Assembly (NCBI GenBank): GCA_900116485.1
Contig: FPAX01000001.1
Span: 124,001 to 188,000 of the forward strand
DNA length: 64,000 bases
Origin: Selenomonas sp. GACV-9
GTDB lineage: Bacteria > Bacillota > Negativicutes > Selenomonadales > Selenomonadaceae
Direction of reading: 5' to 3'
A model generated the notes under the pieces. That model saw only the letters and a list, made by a program, of their open reading frames with translations. It had not been told where the DNA came from and made no database searches. The translations under genes and the position numbers were made by a program. The first letter of the stretch is position 1; each line of letters starts with the position of its first letter. Below are positions 16,867 to 25,921 of this stretch, piece by piece.

Positions 16867-18564
16867 ATGATGCAGCTAGACAAGAACAGAAATACCAAGA
16901 AGATTCTATTGACTGCCTTATGTTTGCTGCTGGCAGGTTCGGCGACAGCAGCTGCCGCTGAACTGCCGTCGGCTGGTACGCTCAGCCGTGCGGAGCAGGA
17001 CAAGGAGGAAATCGGACTGCCCGAGGCAGCTGGAACTGCTGAGATCGAAGTCAGCGAACCGGAACGGCCGCCGTTATCCATGGCTGACGATGTCAAGATC
17101 AATGTCACAGGCTTTGCTATCACGGGACAGGACATCGTGGACGAAACCAGCTTGCAGGAGCTGCTCAAAGAGTATCAAGGCAGGATGGTCACGTTTAAAG
17201 AACTGCAGGCGGGAGCGGAAAAGCTGACGGCATATTTCCGGCAGCGCGGCTATCTGATGGCACGCGCCTATCTGCCTGCACAGAAAATCAGCAAGGGTGT
17301 CGTCGAATACCGTGTGCTCATAGGACGGATCGATGCAATCAAGCTCGAGAATAAGACCAGCATCCACGAAAGTGTGCTGCGGCGTGAGATACGCTTCCTG
17401 CAGCCAGGCGGCTATATCACCTGGGAAAAGCTGGAGCGTGCTGTATGGCTGTTGTCGGATTTGGCTGGTGCTGATGCCAAGGCCAGCATGGAGACTGGCC
17501 GTCAGGAAGGTACGGTAACGCTGAAGCTCACCCTTATGCCGCATTATGGCAAGTGTGGCATGATCAGTGCCGATAATTATGGCAACCGCTATACCGGCTA
17601 TAATTCTTATGGCATTTTCTACAACATCCTGAATCCCGAACGGGCTGGTGGCCAGCTCGATTTGGCGGGCAGCTTGACGGGCAGTGATCTGTACAATTAT
17701 AATCTGCGCTATCTGCTGCCCTTTGGTACCGATGGCTTGCGGGCATCGCTGGGCTACAGCATGCTATCGTATCAATTGGGGGATATCTATCGGACGCTGG
17801 ATGCCTGCGGGACATCGCGTACCGTATCGGCTGGTGTCGAGTATGCACTCCGGCGTAGCCAGTATACGAACCTTTATGCGGGACTGTCCTATGAAAAGAG
17901 CATGCTGGTGGATGAATACCGGAGCGTGGACTATCAGCTGGAAAAACACAGTCATGCACTGGTCTTGTCCCTCTATGGCGACAATCACTGGCGCCGTGCC
18001 CAAACGAGCTGGCGACTGGACTATAAGTGGGGCACCTTGGGAGCTGACAGTGACGAAGCCTATGCGCAGCAGCAGAAAGCCCGCACGGCGGGCACTTACC
18101 ATAAGCTGCGGGGTAGTTGGCATTATATGGAGCAGCTTTCGCCGCGGCTCAGTTGGCTGCTCTCAGCGCGCGGGCAGCTGGCCAGCCGGAACCTTGATTC
18201 GTCAGAACGTTTCTCGCTAGGTGGTGCTACGGGGGTGCGGGCTTATCCTGCCAGTGAATCCTCGGGCGACATGGGGTATCTCGTCCGCGGTGAGCTTCGC
18301 TACCTATTGCCCTTTTCAGGGAAGATACGCTGCCAGCTGGCCGGCTTCATCGACCACGGCGGCGTAGTCATCGAGCGTGACCGCCGGACGGTGGGGGAGA
18401 ATCACCGCTTCCTGCAGGGGGCAGGTGTAGGCTTGCTGCTCAATTTTGCTGACAATGCCTTCCTGCGGGCAGATTATGCCTGGCCGTTGGGGGCGCAGGA
18501 AGCCCAGAATGATAAGAACAGAAGCAATGGCTGTTTCTGGCTGCGGGGTGGTGTATATTTCTGA
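16867..18564 (+). CDS. Two-partner secretion outer-membrane transporter (TpsB, ShlB/FhaC family)
   Basis: The 565-residue protein has a signal peptide (basic KNRNTKK, hydrophobic segment, ATAAAA). A POTRA domain follows (about 80-160; FAITGQDIVDETSLQELL and YFRQRGYLMARAYLP). The rest is a C-terminal beta-barrel rich in alternating aromatic strands, ending in a phenylalanine (GVYF) as outer-membrane barrels do. TpsB proteins sit in the outer membrane and secrete one large TpsA partner, here the next gene. In-frame codons run upstream into the terminator; tandem ATGs at 16867/16870 behind AGGTG are the sensible starts. Confidence 0.88.
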   Translation: MMQLDKNRNTKKILLTALCLLLAGSATAAAAELPSAGTLSRAEQDKEEIGLPEAAGTAEIEVSEPERPPLSMADDVKINVTGFAITGQDIVDETSLQELLKEYQGRMVTFKELQAGAEKLTAYFRQRGYLMARAYLPAQKISKGVVEYRVLIGRIDAIKLENKTSIHESVLRREIRFLQPGGYITWEKLERAVWLLSDLAGADAKASMETGRQEGTVTLKLTLMPHYGKCGMISADNYGNRYTGYNSYGIFYNILNPERAGGQLDLAGSLTGSDLYNYNLRYLLPFGTDGLRASLGYSMLSYQLGDIYRTLDACGTSRTVSAGVEYALRRSQYTNLYAGLSYEKSMLVDEYRSVDYQLEKHSHALVLSLYGDNHWRRAQTSWRLDYKWGTLGADSDEAYAQQQKARTAGTYHKLRGSWHYMEQLSPRLSWLLSARGQLASRNLDSSERFSLGGATGVRAYPASESSGDMGYLVRGELRYLLPFSGKIRCQLAGFIDHGGVVIERDRRTVGENHRFLQGAGVGLLLNFADNAFLRADYAWPLGAQEAQNDKNRSNGCFWLRGGVYF

Positions 18565-18704
18565 ACCATTCCTTGGGATGGATTATAATAACGTTAAGTA
18601 ATTGTAAATATTTTCTGAAAAGTATTAAGCCGTGACGGCTATGATACGATATATAGACATAAGGAGGTTGTTTAGACGGCAAACCTGTGCAAGGAGGTGT
18701 TTCT

Positions 18705-21700
18705 ATGCGGACAATACGGAAAAAGGCGTTGCACTTCGCTGTGGCGATGGGTGTGACATTCTCGGCTTTTTCCATGAGCGGAGTAGAAGCTCTGCCGGTA
18801 GGAGGTAAAGTTCGTTCGGGTGAAGCTGAGATTGGTAAGAAGGAACATGCTTTGGTTATCGATCAGCATTCGCATCATGTGGCCTTGGATTGGGATCTTT
18901 TCAACATTGCGCGCGGCGAAAGCGTTGTGTTCAATCAATTGCCGACAGATATAGCTTTGAACCGTGTGGTAGGGAATAGTGCTTCAGAAATCTATGGCAG
19001 CCTCAAGGCAGGCGGTACGGTATTCCTGATCAATCCGCGCGGCATCGTGTTCGGGCAGGGGGCTCAGGTGGATACTGGCAGCCTGATTGCTTCAACGGCC
19101 CAAGTGGACGATAATTTCATGACGAGTTTCGGAGATGGCGTGGATGCAATCTCGCTGGGACTCGGAGAAACATCGACAGGTAAGGTGGTCAATGCGGCGG
19201 ACATCAAGGCGCAGGGCGGTCTTGTGGCTCTGCACGCTGCAGTGGTGGAGAACACGGGCAGTATCGAGAATCCTGCCGGTGAGGTGGCAATCAGTGCGGC
19301 CGAAAAACTGCAGCTGGCGATGGATACGGCGGGTAAGCTGAATATCGCCGTCAGCGGTGAAGTGGCTGATGCGCATATCCTCAATAGCGGCAAGATAAAG
19401 GCCGATGGCGGCCGTGTCATCATGACCGCAAAAAGTGCTGGGGATATGCTCAGCGAGGTCGTCAACCACAGTGGCATCATTGAGGCGAAGAGTGTCCGTG
19501 TTGATGAGCAGGGCGAGATTGTCCTCGATGGTGGCAGCCATGGTACGGTCAATGTATCTGGCCAGCTGGCAGCCGACGGCCTGGCAGCTGGAAAAAGCGG
19601 CGGTACTGTGCAGGTACTGGGCCAGCGGGTCAATATTGCGGATGGCGCAGTGCTTACGGCCAGCGGCGATGTTAACGGCGGCCAGGTGGAGACTTCTGGT
19701 GATGTGCTGTCGGTGTCGACCAAAGCGCAGATTGAAGCCTTTGGCGTGAATGGTAAAGCTGGAGAGTGGTTTATCGATCCTGTCGATATCATCATCACCA
19801 ATGAAGCGCCAGAGGGCTATACCAACGCTACGCCAACGGACACGGCGGCGCAGTCTGAGGAGCAGCTGTACAGCGCCCAGAATGCGACGGCTGGGAATCA
19901 GCAGAGCTACATCAATGCGGACTACATCAGCTGGCGCCTGAGCAATGGTACCAGCGTGCGGATTCAGGCGGCAGACCAGAACGCTGTGGAAGCAAATGCG
20001 GATATTTATTCCTTAGGTGTATCGAATATCACGGTCAATTCGCCAATCGTGAAATCTACGGAGCGCATGGTCCTCAATGATGCGACATATGGCACAGCGG
20101 GCAGCGAGGCCACGCTGACGCTGGAGGCACAGCGCAATGTGGCCATCAATGCGCCGATAACGGCGACCGATGGCAAGCTGAATGTCAAGCTGCATGCCGA
20201 TACCGATGGCGATGCCAAGGGCATGGTCATCCTCAATGCCGATATCAAGACAAATGGCGGCGACTTTACTGCTGGCTGTGGTGCATCCATCAGCGATGGC
20301 CGTGTCGGTACCTATATCGGCCATGCTGCCGATGAACGCGATGCGGATGGCAATTATCTGGAAAATGGCGACCGCAGGATTGAAACCAAGGGCGGCAATG
20401 CAACGTTCTATGGCGATGTTGCCGTTGGACTCAATCATGGCGAGCTCATCATCGACACGGCTGGCGATGACAAGCGTGGCGATATCCTCATCAGTGGCAA
20501 TCTGGATTCGTCCAATTCCTATCGCCTGTATGTCAATGAAATAATCGGCAAAACCTTGCAGGATTCGGTCAAGAACGATCCGGATATGAAGAGACTGGCT
20601 GGGCTATATTACGAGAATTACCTTAAAGATACAGTCTGGAAGAAGTTTAGCGATTTGAGTGCGGAGGAGCGCGCACAAATTGCGGAACGTTGCTTTGCAC
20701 AGTATGGTACCTATAAGAACAGGACATTGCCCACGAATGAAGCCGCCTATGAAGAGGCTTTGCAGGCGTATTACAACGAACACGTCAAACTGGGGGACAC
20801 GAATGTAACTGGCACGGCTAAGCCGTTTGACGAGCTGACCGCTGCAGAATACCACCAGCTGGCTAAGCATATCTTGACAAACTGGTCGCATGCCAATACG
20901 AACAATCATGAGTCGATATTGACCCGCTGGGAGACAGCAAAACTGGCTGCGCAAGAGGGAACCGCTGGTGGATCGGCCGTCGGGGATAAGTACTTGGCAA
21001 CGATAACGACGGAGCTCGAGAACTGGATTGTCGGTTCCCTGCTGGCTGGCAAAAAGAATGAGGTCCTTGTTGGGGGCAAGACTGCTGTGGTCGGTAAGAA
21101 TGTCAAAGCTGGCCGCGAATTCTATTGGGTGACTGGCCCGGAAGGCGAAGCCAACGATGGACAGGGAACCCTGTTCTTTACGACGACCGGCAATGCGGAA
21201 GGTATCGTGGCAACCAATATGTATCAGGGATGGTCGCATGACACGTCACATGGCGTGAAGTTCAATGACCCCAATAATGATCATATCTACGATCAGCCTT
21301 ATGTAGGTGTCAGCTGGAAATCGGATGCAAGCTGGGCGGATGTTGAAAGCCAGAACAAGAACCTTATCGGCTTCCTTCAGGAAACGAACAATGCCCGCTC
21401 CAGTGCGATGCTGGTCGGCAACCAGATTACCATTGGCGGCAACGTTGGCAAATCAGCGCTTCTGAATAACCTGTGGGTGGATGCTGACGATACCGTAAGC
21501 ATTGGTGGTGGAGTCAATCATGCTTCCGATACAGCAGATACGTTTACAGGGCAGGTAAATGCGGATAGTTCGATTTATCTTCACGGCGTAAATGGTGTTA
21601 ATGTTGGTGATGCGATAAATTCCAAAATCGATGACGTGCTTATCGTGGAAGGTGAGGACGGACCAGGAAGCTGGATCGATACATCACTGATTGTAACCCC

Positions 21701-22424
21701 GACACCGGAGCCAACGGTAACGCCGGAACCAACGGTAACGGTAACGCCGACGCCGACGGTAACACCGGAACCGACGGTAACACCGACGCCAACGGTAACG
21801 CCGGAACCAGCGGTAACACCGACGCCAGTGGTGACACCGGTTACTGCTGAAGTGCCAGAGGTGGTGCCGGCTGCGGCCGATAAGCCTGCGGGTAAGACAG
21901 AGGGGAATGTAGCGGAGCGTCCGCAGCTTGATCCTGTAAAGGGAACGGTGCAGTCTGGTACGGCGAGCTATCAGCTGGCAGATAGCAAACAACTGCAGCC
22001 GGGAGAGGCGGCAGATAATGTAGTCGAGCGGGTATTAGGCTTGACGACAGCAAGACTGCCAGTAGTTCGCATACATAATGGTGTGCGGATTAATTATGGG
22101 ATGTATGCTTTGCAGGTCGATCCAGATGAGGTGAAGATGGAGGCAGTGGAGCAGGTGCGTACGGACTTGCCGGCTGCCAAGGGCCGTGAAACCCAGCGCA
22201 CGTATAAGGCAAGGCTTACGCTTGCCAATACGGCAGGGACATTTGATTTGTCCTATGACGGTGCGGCACTATCGATTACCCCTGTGGATCACGCAGCATT
22301 TGACATGCTGAACCATGGTGGAGCCCGGCATAATGTGGATGTTGTGTCCAAGGCTTTGCATGTTGCGTTCAGCGAAATGGGATTAGAACTTGAGGATTTG
22401 GATGTTATCTATGTTTGCTTCTAA
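18705..22424 (+). CDS. Filamentous haemagglutinin-type exoprotein (TpsA)
   Basis: A 1239-residue secreted protein, the likely cargo of the adjacent TpsB. After a signal peptide (about 1-30) comes the TPS secretion domain (about 35-160; DWDLFNIARGESVVFNQLP, GGTVFLINPRGIVFGQGAQV, where NPRG replaces the usual NPNG). A beta-helical repeat region with many GG/GN turns runs to about 360, followed by a long middle region, a Pro-Thr repeat linker (about 1000-1050) and a C-terminal domain of about 190 residues without an obvious family. The ATG at 18705 follows AAGGAGGTG; a second, near-identical Shine-Dalgarno sequence lies 30 bases upstream (18661-18667). A role in adhesion or contact-dependent competition is possible. 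Confidence 0.85.
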   Translation: MRTIRKKALHFAVAMGVTFSAFSMSGVEALPVGGKVRSGEAEIGKKEHALVIDQHSHHVALDWDLFNIARGESVVFNQLPTDIALNRVVGNSASEIYGSLKAGGTVFLINPRGIVFGQGAQVDTGSLIASTAQVDDNFMTSFGDGVDAISLGLGETSTGKVVNAADIKAQGGLVALHAAVVENTGSIENPAGEVAISAAEKLQLAMDTAGKLNIAVSGEVADAHILNSGKIKADGGRVIMTAKSAGDMLSEVVNHSGIIEAKSVRVDEQGEIVLDGGSHGTVNVSGQLAADGLAAGKSGGTVQVLGQRVNIADGAVLTASGDVNGGQVETSGDVLSVSTKAQIEAFGVNGKAGEWFIDPVDIIITNEAPEGYTNATPTDTAAQSEEQLYSAQNATAGNQQSYINADYISWRLSNGTSVRIQAADQNAVEANADIYSLGVSNITVNSPIVKSTERMVLNDATYGTAGSEATLTLEAQRNVAINAPITATDGKLNVKLHADTDGDAKGMVILNADIKTNGGDFTAGCGASISDGRVGTYIGHAADERDADGNYLENGDRRIETKGGNATFYGDVAVGLNHGELIIDTAGDDKRGDILISGNLDSSNSYRLYVNEIIGKTLQDSVKNDPDMKRLAGLYYENYLKDTVWKKFSDLSAEERAQIAERCFAQYGTYKNRTLPTNEAAYEEALQAYYNEHVKLGDTNVTGTAKPFDELTAAEYHQLAKHILTNWSHANTNNHESILTRWETAKLAAQEGTAGGSAVGDKYLATITTELENWIVGSLLAGKKNEVLVGGKTAVVGKNVKAGREFYWVTGPEGEANDGQGTLFFTTTGNAEGIVATNMYQGWSHDTSHGVKFNDPNNDHIYDQPYVGVSWKSDASWADVESQNKNLIGFLQETNNARSSAMLVGNQITIGGNVGKSALLNNLWVDADDTVSIGGGVNHASDTADTFTGQVNADSSIYLHGVNGVNVGDAINSKIDDVLIVEGEDGPGSWIDTSLIVTPTPEPTVTPEPTVTVTPTPTVTPEPTVTPTPTVTPEPAVTPTPVVTPVTAEVPEVVPAAADKPAGKTEGNVAERPQLDPVKGTVQSGTASYQLADSKQLQPGEAADNVVERVLGLTTARLPVVRIHNGVRINYGMYALQVDPDEVKMEAVEQVRTDLPAAKGRETQRTYKARLTLANTAGTFDLSYDGAALSITPVDHAAFDMLNHGGARHNVDVVSKALHVAFSEMGLELEDLDVIYVCF
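21697..21844 (+). repeat. Tandem repeat encoding a Pro-Thr-Val linker
   Basis: Imperfect 6-, 12- and 18-base units built on ccaacggtaacgccg encode repeated PTVTPE/PTVTPT peptides within tpsA. Such repeats vary in copy number by slippage and form extended, wall- or envelope-spanning linkers. Confidence 0.85.
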
Positions 22425-22432
22425 ATAAGGTA

Positions 22433-22483
22433 AACAGCCCCTAAGGTATGAGAGCTGCTCCGTGCCTAAGGGGCTGTTGTTTG
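22433..22483 (+). terminator. Terminator-like hairpin after tpsA
   Basis: A 14-base stem (22433-22446 with 22465-22478) with a single A-A mismatch around AACAGCCCCT/AGGGGCTGTT. The T-tract (GTTGTTTG) is weak. Its end abuts the yebC promoter. Confidence 0.7.
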
Positions 22484-22509
22484 ACGAACGCCGGGAAACG
22501 TAGTATACT
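22481..22509 (+). promoter_or_regulatory. Promoter for yebC-ruvC
   Basis: TTGACG (22481-22486) and TATACT (22504-22509) with exactly 17 bases between them, about 75 bases before the yebC start. Confidence 0.75.
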
Positions 22510-22583
22510 AAACCAGTTAGTACAGAGTAAATTCCTCCTGTATGCAGGAGGGAAAACATAAGAAAAAAGGAGCGGTGTTCCTC

Positions 22584-23312
22584 ATGTCAGGACATTCAAA
22601 ATGGGCAAATATCAAACGTAAAAAGGGCGCAAACGACGCAATCCGCGGTGCACTCACGACGAAAATCGGCCGTGAGATCACGATTGCAGTTCGCATGGGC
22701 GGCAGCGACCCGACGGGTAACATGCGTCTGAAACTTGCTCTTTCGAAGGCAAAAGCTAACAATATCCCGAAAGACAACATCAAACGTGCTATCCAGAAGG
22801 GTGAGGGCACGACGGAAGGTGCAAACTACGAAGAGCTGACCTATGAGGGCTATGGCCCGGCTGGTACGGCTGTCATGCTCGACATCCTCACGGATAACCG
22901 CAACCGTACGGCTGCTGATGTCCGCCATCTGTTCTCGAAACACGGCGGCAACCTTGGCCAGGATGGCTGCGTTGGCTGGATGTTCCAGAAGAAGGCTATC
23001 TTCGTTGTCGAAAAAGAGACGTTCGCTGATGAAGATGCCCTGATGGAAATCGTCCTTGAGGCTGGTGCCGATGACATGAAGGACGAGGGCGAGGTCTTCG
23101 AGATCACGGCTGAACCGGATGCTTACGATGCTATCGAGGCAGCACTTGAGGCCAAAGGCATCGAGACGGCATCGTCAGAAATCACGATGGTTCCGGACAA
23201 CACGGTCAAGCTTTCCGGCGAAGACGCTGAGAAGATGCAGAAACTCGAGGATGCGCTCGAGGAAAACGACGACGTTCAGAACGTCTACAGCAACTACGAA
23301 ATCGAAGAATAA
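22584..23312 (+). CDS. yebC: YebC/PmpR family protein
   Basis: The 242-residue protein starts with the family signature MSGHSKWANIKRKKGAND and contains NIPKDNIKRAIQKG and EGYGPAGTAVMLDILTDNRNRT. YebC/TACO1 proteins were first described as transcriptional regulators; more recent work describes roles in translation of proline-rich stretches. Reading extends 14 codons upstream, but the conserved family start at 22584, behind AAAGGAG, is clear. It lies directly before ruvC as in many bacteria; a terminator separates the two stops and starts. Confidence 0.95.
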   Translation: MSGHSKWANIKRKKGANDAIRGALTTKIGREITIAVRMGGSDPTGNMRLKLALSKAKANNIPKDNIKRAIQKGEGTTEGANYEELTYEGYGPAGTAVMLDILTDNRNRTAADVRHLFSKHGGNLGQDGCVGWMFQKKAIFVVEKETFADEDALMEIVLEAGADDMKDEGEVFEITAEPDAYDAIEAALEAKGIETASSEITMVPDNTVKLSGEDAEKMQKLEDALEENDDVQNVYSNYEIEE

Positions 23313-23330
23313 TCATCGCTTCGGAAATAC

Positions 23331-23358
23331 AAAGGGGCTCAGAGCATGAGCCCCTTTT
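23331..23358 (+). terminator. Rho-independent terminator after yebC
   Basis: Ten-base perfect stem AAAGGGGCTC/GAGCCCCTTT with a 7-base loop and a short T run. Confidence 0.8.
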
Positions 23359-23379
23359 CTGCTATCGGGAGGAGAACTT

Positions 23380-23874
23380 ATGTTAGCTTTGGGCATTGAC
23401 CCGGGAACAGCGATCTGCGGCTATGGCTTTGTCGAGTCAAAGGGCAGCCGCTTGATTCCGCGTGCCTATGGGTCGATCTTTACGACGCCGAATATGAAAA
23501 TGGAAGACCGGCTGCTCAAGATTCATACCGAACTTGATGTGTTGATAAAAAAATATCAGCCCGATGTCATGGGCGTCGAGAAACTCTTCTTCAACCGCAA
23601 TGTCACGACGGCAATCCCGGTTGGTCAGGCGCGAGGCGTGGTACTACTAGCTGCGGCGCAGAACAACCTGCGTTTGGTGGAGCGGACGCCCATGCAAATC
23701 AAACAGGACGTCACGGGGTATGGCAAGGCAACGAAACAACAGGTCATCTATATGGTGACCAAGCTCCTGCACCTGCCAGAGCCACCAAAGCCGGACGATA
23801 CGGCCGATGCCCTGGCCATTGCCATCTGTACGACGTACTGCATGAACGATGCCGTCTGGCGCAATCAGCTATAA
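23380..23874 (+). CDS. ruvC: Holliday junction resolvase RuvC
   Basis: The 164-residue length is typical. It starts MLALGIDPGTAICGYG, containing the first catalytic Asp (DPG). VEKLFF supplies the conserved Glu, and the C-terminal KPDDTADALAIAIC supplies the final Asp pair. RuvC cuts Holliday junctions bound by RuvAB. GGGAGGAG precedes the ATG. Its usual neighbours ruvA and ruvB lie 8.3 kb downstream, with accessory DNA between. Confidence 0.96.
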   Translation: MLALGIDPGTAICGYGFVESKGSRLIPRAYGSIFTTPNMKMEDRLLKIHTELDVLIKKYQPDVMGVEKLFFNRNVTTAIPVGQARGVVLLAAAQNNLRLVERTPMQIKQDVTGYGKATKQQVIYMVTKLLHLPEPPKPDDTADALAIAICTTYCMNDAVWRNQL

Positions 23875-23882
23875 GGTATAAC

Positions 23883-23925
23883 AAAACGGAGTCTCTTACT
23901 TTTGGAAGCAGGAGACTCCGTTTTT
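23883..23925 (+). terminator. Terminator between the convergent ruvC and UPF0756 genes
   Basis: AAAACGGAGTCTC pairs with GAGACTCCGTTTT around a 16-base loop. T residues follow on the + strand and A residues precede it, so it can serve both convergent genes. Confidence 0.85.
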
Positions 23926-23932
23926 ATTTCTA

Positions 23933-24388
23933 TCAGTGAACAGCCTTTAAAATCCAAAGGACAAAATACGTAAGACCGCCAGCAATGAGCGGGCCAACGG
24001 CAACGCCGTGGAACAGCAGGACACCAGCCATGGTGCCGATGATGAGCGCCGGGATGACATCAGGGCTGTTCTGCAAAAGCTCAACGCCGCCGCCGCCAGC
24101 CACCGCCGCCAAAAGACCGGCCACGATGGCGATGATGCCCGCATGGGTGCGGAAGGCATCGAGCATGGTCTGGATCGTGATCGTGCCATTGGCAATCGGC
24201 ACCAGAATCGCCGCTGTCAAAATGATAATGCCCCAGTTGAGTCCCTGCGAACCCAAGGCATTGAGCGCCGTCGTAAGGCCAAGGATTTTCAGCCCCAATA
24301 CAATGGCCGCTGCATAGAAAACTGTCATATTATGGCCGATATAACTGAGCAGCAGTATCGCGCCTAAGGTGATATATTCGATATACAA
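23933..24388 (-). CDS. UPF0756 (DUF441) membrane protein
   Basis: This 151-residue, very hydrophobic protein has four predicted membrane segments. It shows the family pattern: GAILLLSYIGHNMTV near the N-terminus, LNWGIIILTAAILVPIANG in the middle, and IPALIIGTMAGVLLFHGVAVGPLIAGG near the end. Function is unknown. The start is a TTG at 24388 behind AAAGGAGC; no better codon is near. It is convergent with ruvC and divergent from the DcuC-like gene. It marks the first gene of the DNA that separates ruvC from ruvA. Confidence 0.85.
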   Translation of the reverse strand: MYIEYITLGAILLLSYIGHNMTVFYAAAIVLGLKILGLTTALNALGSQGLNWGIIILTAAILVPIANGTITIQTMLDAFRTHAGIIAIVAGLLAAVAGGGGVELLQNSPDVIPALIIGTMAGVLLFHGVAVGPLIAGGLTYFVLWILKAVH

Positions 24389-24420
24389 ATCGTTCAGCTC
24401 CTTTTGTGAATTACTATATC

Positions 24421-24449
24421 ATTATACACGGAGATGGGGGATATGGAAA
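24421..24449 (-). promoter_or_regulatory. Promoter for the UPF0756 gene
   Basis: Read on the minus strand, TTTCCA (24449-24444) and a perfect TATAAT (24426-24421) are 17 bases apart, about 33 bases before the TTG start. Confidence 0.6.
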
Positions 24450-24506
24450 CTGTTTTACTATTACAAAACACGATTATTAATATAATGTATACAATCACTT
24501 TACACA

Positions 24507-24535
24507 TTGACACATATTTCTACACAAGGTATGCT
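24507..24535 (+). promoter_or_regulatory. Promoter for the dcuC-M20 operon
   Basis: A perfect TTGACA (24507-24512) and TATGCT (24530-24535), 17 bases apart, about 56 bases before the transporter start. The rest of the divergent intergenic region (24389-24590) is AT-rich with no gene seen. Confidence 0.75.
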
Positions 24536-24590
24536 TGATTAGTAATATTTTTTAATTATCGTGTAAATTTAGAATTCGGAGGTGCAGGAA

Positions 24591-25853
24591 ATGGTTGAAC
24601 TCATGTGGGCGGCTGGTGTGCTGATAACATGCTTGGCCGTGTATCTTTTGATCAAAAAGTATGATGCCAGAATTGTTTTGATAGGTTCTGGTATCGCGAT
24701 GTGCTGCATAGGCGGTGTTCCTATGGCAGCGCTTAACGCCTTTGCCAAAAGCATGACCAATAGCGGACTCATCCAGGCAGTCTGCTCGGTTATGGGCTTT
24801 GCGATGGCTGTCAAGTTTACGGGCTGTGATAAGCATCTGATCAATGCGATGGCAAAAGTGCTAGCCAAGGGCCGCATGGTCGTGATACCGGGCGTGGTAG
24901 TCGGCACCTATCTGGTCAATATCGCCTTGCCAAGTGCTGCGGGAACGGCAGCCGCTGCTGGTGCGATATTTATCCCGCTGCTCATGTCCATTGGCGTTCA
25001 TCCGGCCCTGGCTGCTGCCGCCGTCAAATGCGGTACCTATGGCAGCATGTTGAATCCGGGCCTTGCGCACAACCCCTTTGTCGCCAAAATCGCCGGGGTC
25101 GATGTCATGGAAGTCATCTCATTCCAGATGCTGGCGAATTTAGCCTCGCTGCTCGTGGCAACGATTGGTATTTCCTTAGTGGCCCGTTTCCTCAAAGAAG
25201 ATCAGGGCTATGTGGCAGAAGGCTTGGAAATTGAGGAAGATTTCCACGTCAACCCGCTCTATGCACTTATGCCGGTTCTGCCAATTCTGATTCTGCTGGT
25301 CGGGTCTACAGGTCTCGTTCCGGCTTTGAAGATGGGGGTTCCGCATGCCATGATTATCGGTGCGATTGTCACGATTCTTGTGACACGGGCCAATCCCTCG
25401 GATTTAGGAAAAGCCTTTTTTGAAGGAATGGGCAAGGCTTATGGCTCGATTATCGGTATCATCATTTCTGCTGGTGTCTTTGTCGCTGGTCTTACCTCCA
25501 TTGGCCTCGTCAAGGCCTTTATCTCCGCCATGGTGGATAACCCTGCCATTGTGAAACTCTGTGCGGCGGTAGGACCCTTCTTGCTGGGCTTGGTAACAGG
25601 TTCTGGTGATGCGGCTACTTTTGCTTTCAATGAGGCCATTACGCCGCATGCTGCTGATTTCGGCCTGACCTCGTTGCAGATGGGTTCCATGGCGACTTTG
25701 GGCGGAACACTGGGCCGCACGATTTCGCCGATTGCTGGCGCAACGATTATTTGTGCTGGTATTGCAGGCGTGAACCCGATTGAGATAACGAAACGCAATG
25801 GTCTGCCGATACTTGCGGCACTGGCTACGGGCATGATTGTGTTATTGTTTTAA
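24591..25853 (+). CDS. DcuC family C4-dicarboxylate-type transporter
   Basis: A 420-residue polytopic inner-membrane protein with about 11-12 hydrophobic segments. Features of the DcuC/anaerobic C4-dicarboxylate family include the N-terminal hydrophobic hairpin, the NIALPSAAGTAAAAGAIFIP segment, GTYGSMLNPGLAHNPFVAKIA, and the C-terminal GSGDAATFAFNEAITPHA. The ATG at 24591 follows CGGAGGTG. Family members exchange or export dicarboxylates. Here the gene is followed by two M20 amidohydrolases, so the real substrate may be an N-acyl or N-carbamoyl amino acid; that is inference from context. Confidence 0.82.
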   Translation: MVELMWAAGVLITCLAVYLLIKKYDARIVLIGSGIAMCCIGGVPMAALNAFAKSMTNSGLIQAVCSVMGFAMAVKFTGCDKHLINAMAKVLAKGRMVVIPGVVVGTYLVNIALPSAAGTAAAAGAIFIPLLMSIGVHPALAAAAVKCGTYGSMLNPGLAHNPFVAKIAGVDVMEVISFQMLANLASLLVATIGISLVARFLKEDQGYVAEGLEIEEDFHVNPLYALMPVLPILILLVGSTGLVPALKMGVPHAMIIGAIVTILVTRANPSDLGKAFFEGMGKAYGSIIGIIISAGVFVAGLTSIGLVKAFISAMVDNPAIVKLCAAVGPFLLGLVTGSGDAATFAFNEAITPHAADFGLTSLQMGSMATLGGTLGRTISPIAGATIICAGIAGVNPIEITKRNGLPILAALATGMIVLLF

Positions 25854-25868
25854 GAAAATAAACAGTGA

Positions 25869-25900
25869 GAAACGGTCGATATTGGTTTGACCGTTTCTTT
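25869..25900 (+). terminator. Hairpin between dcuC and the M20 genes
   Basis: Perfect 9-bp stem GAAACGGTC/GACCGTTTC with an 11-base loop and a short T run (TTT). It is probably a partial terminator or attenuator, since no separate promoter is obvious for the next gene. Confidence 0.65.
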
Positions 25901-25921
25901 GGCGTTATAGGAGGCATCACC

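Noticed and set aside
18661..18704. GEMM (c-di-GMP) riboswitch half-motif GGCAAACC in the tpsA leader
   Set aside because: Only this short piece matches; the GNRA loop, receptor and GACGCAAAGCC segment are absent.
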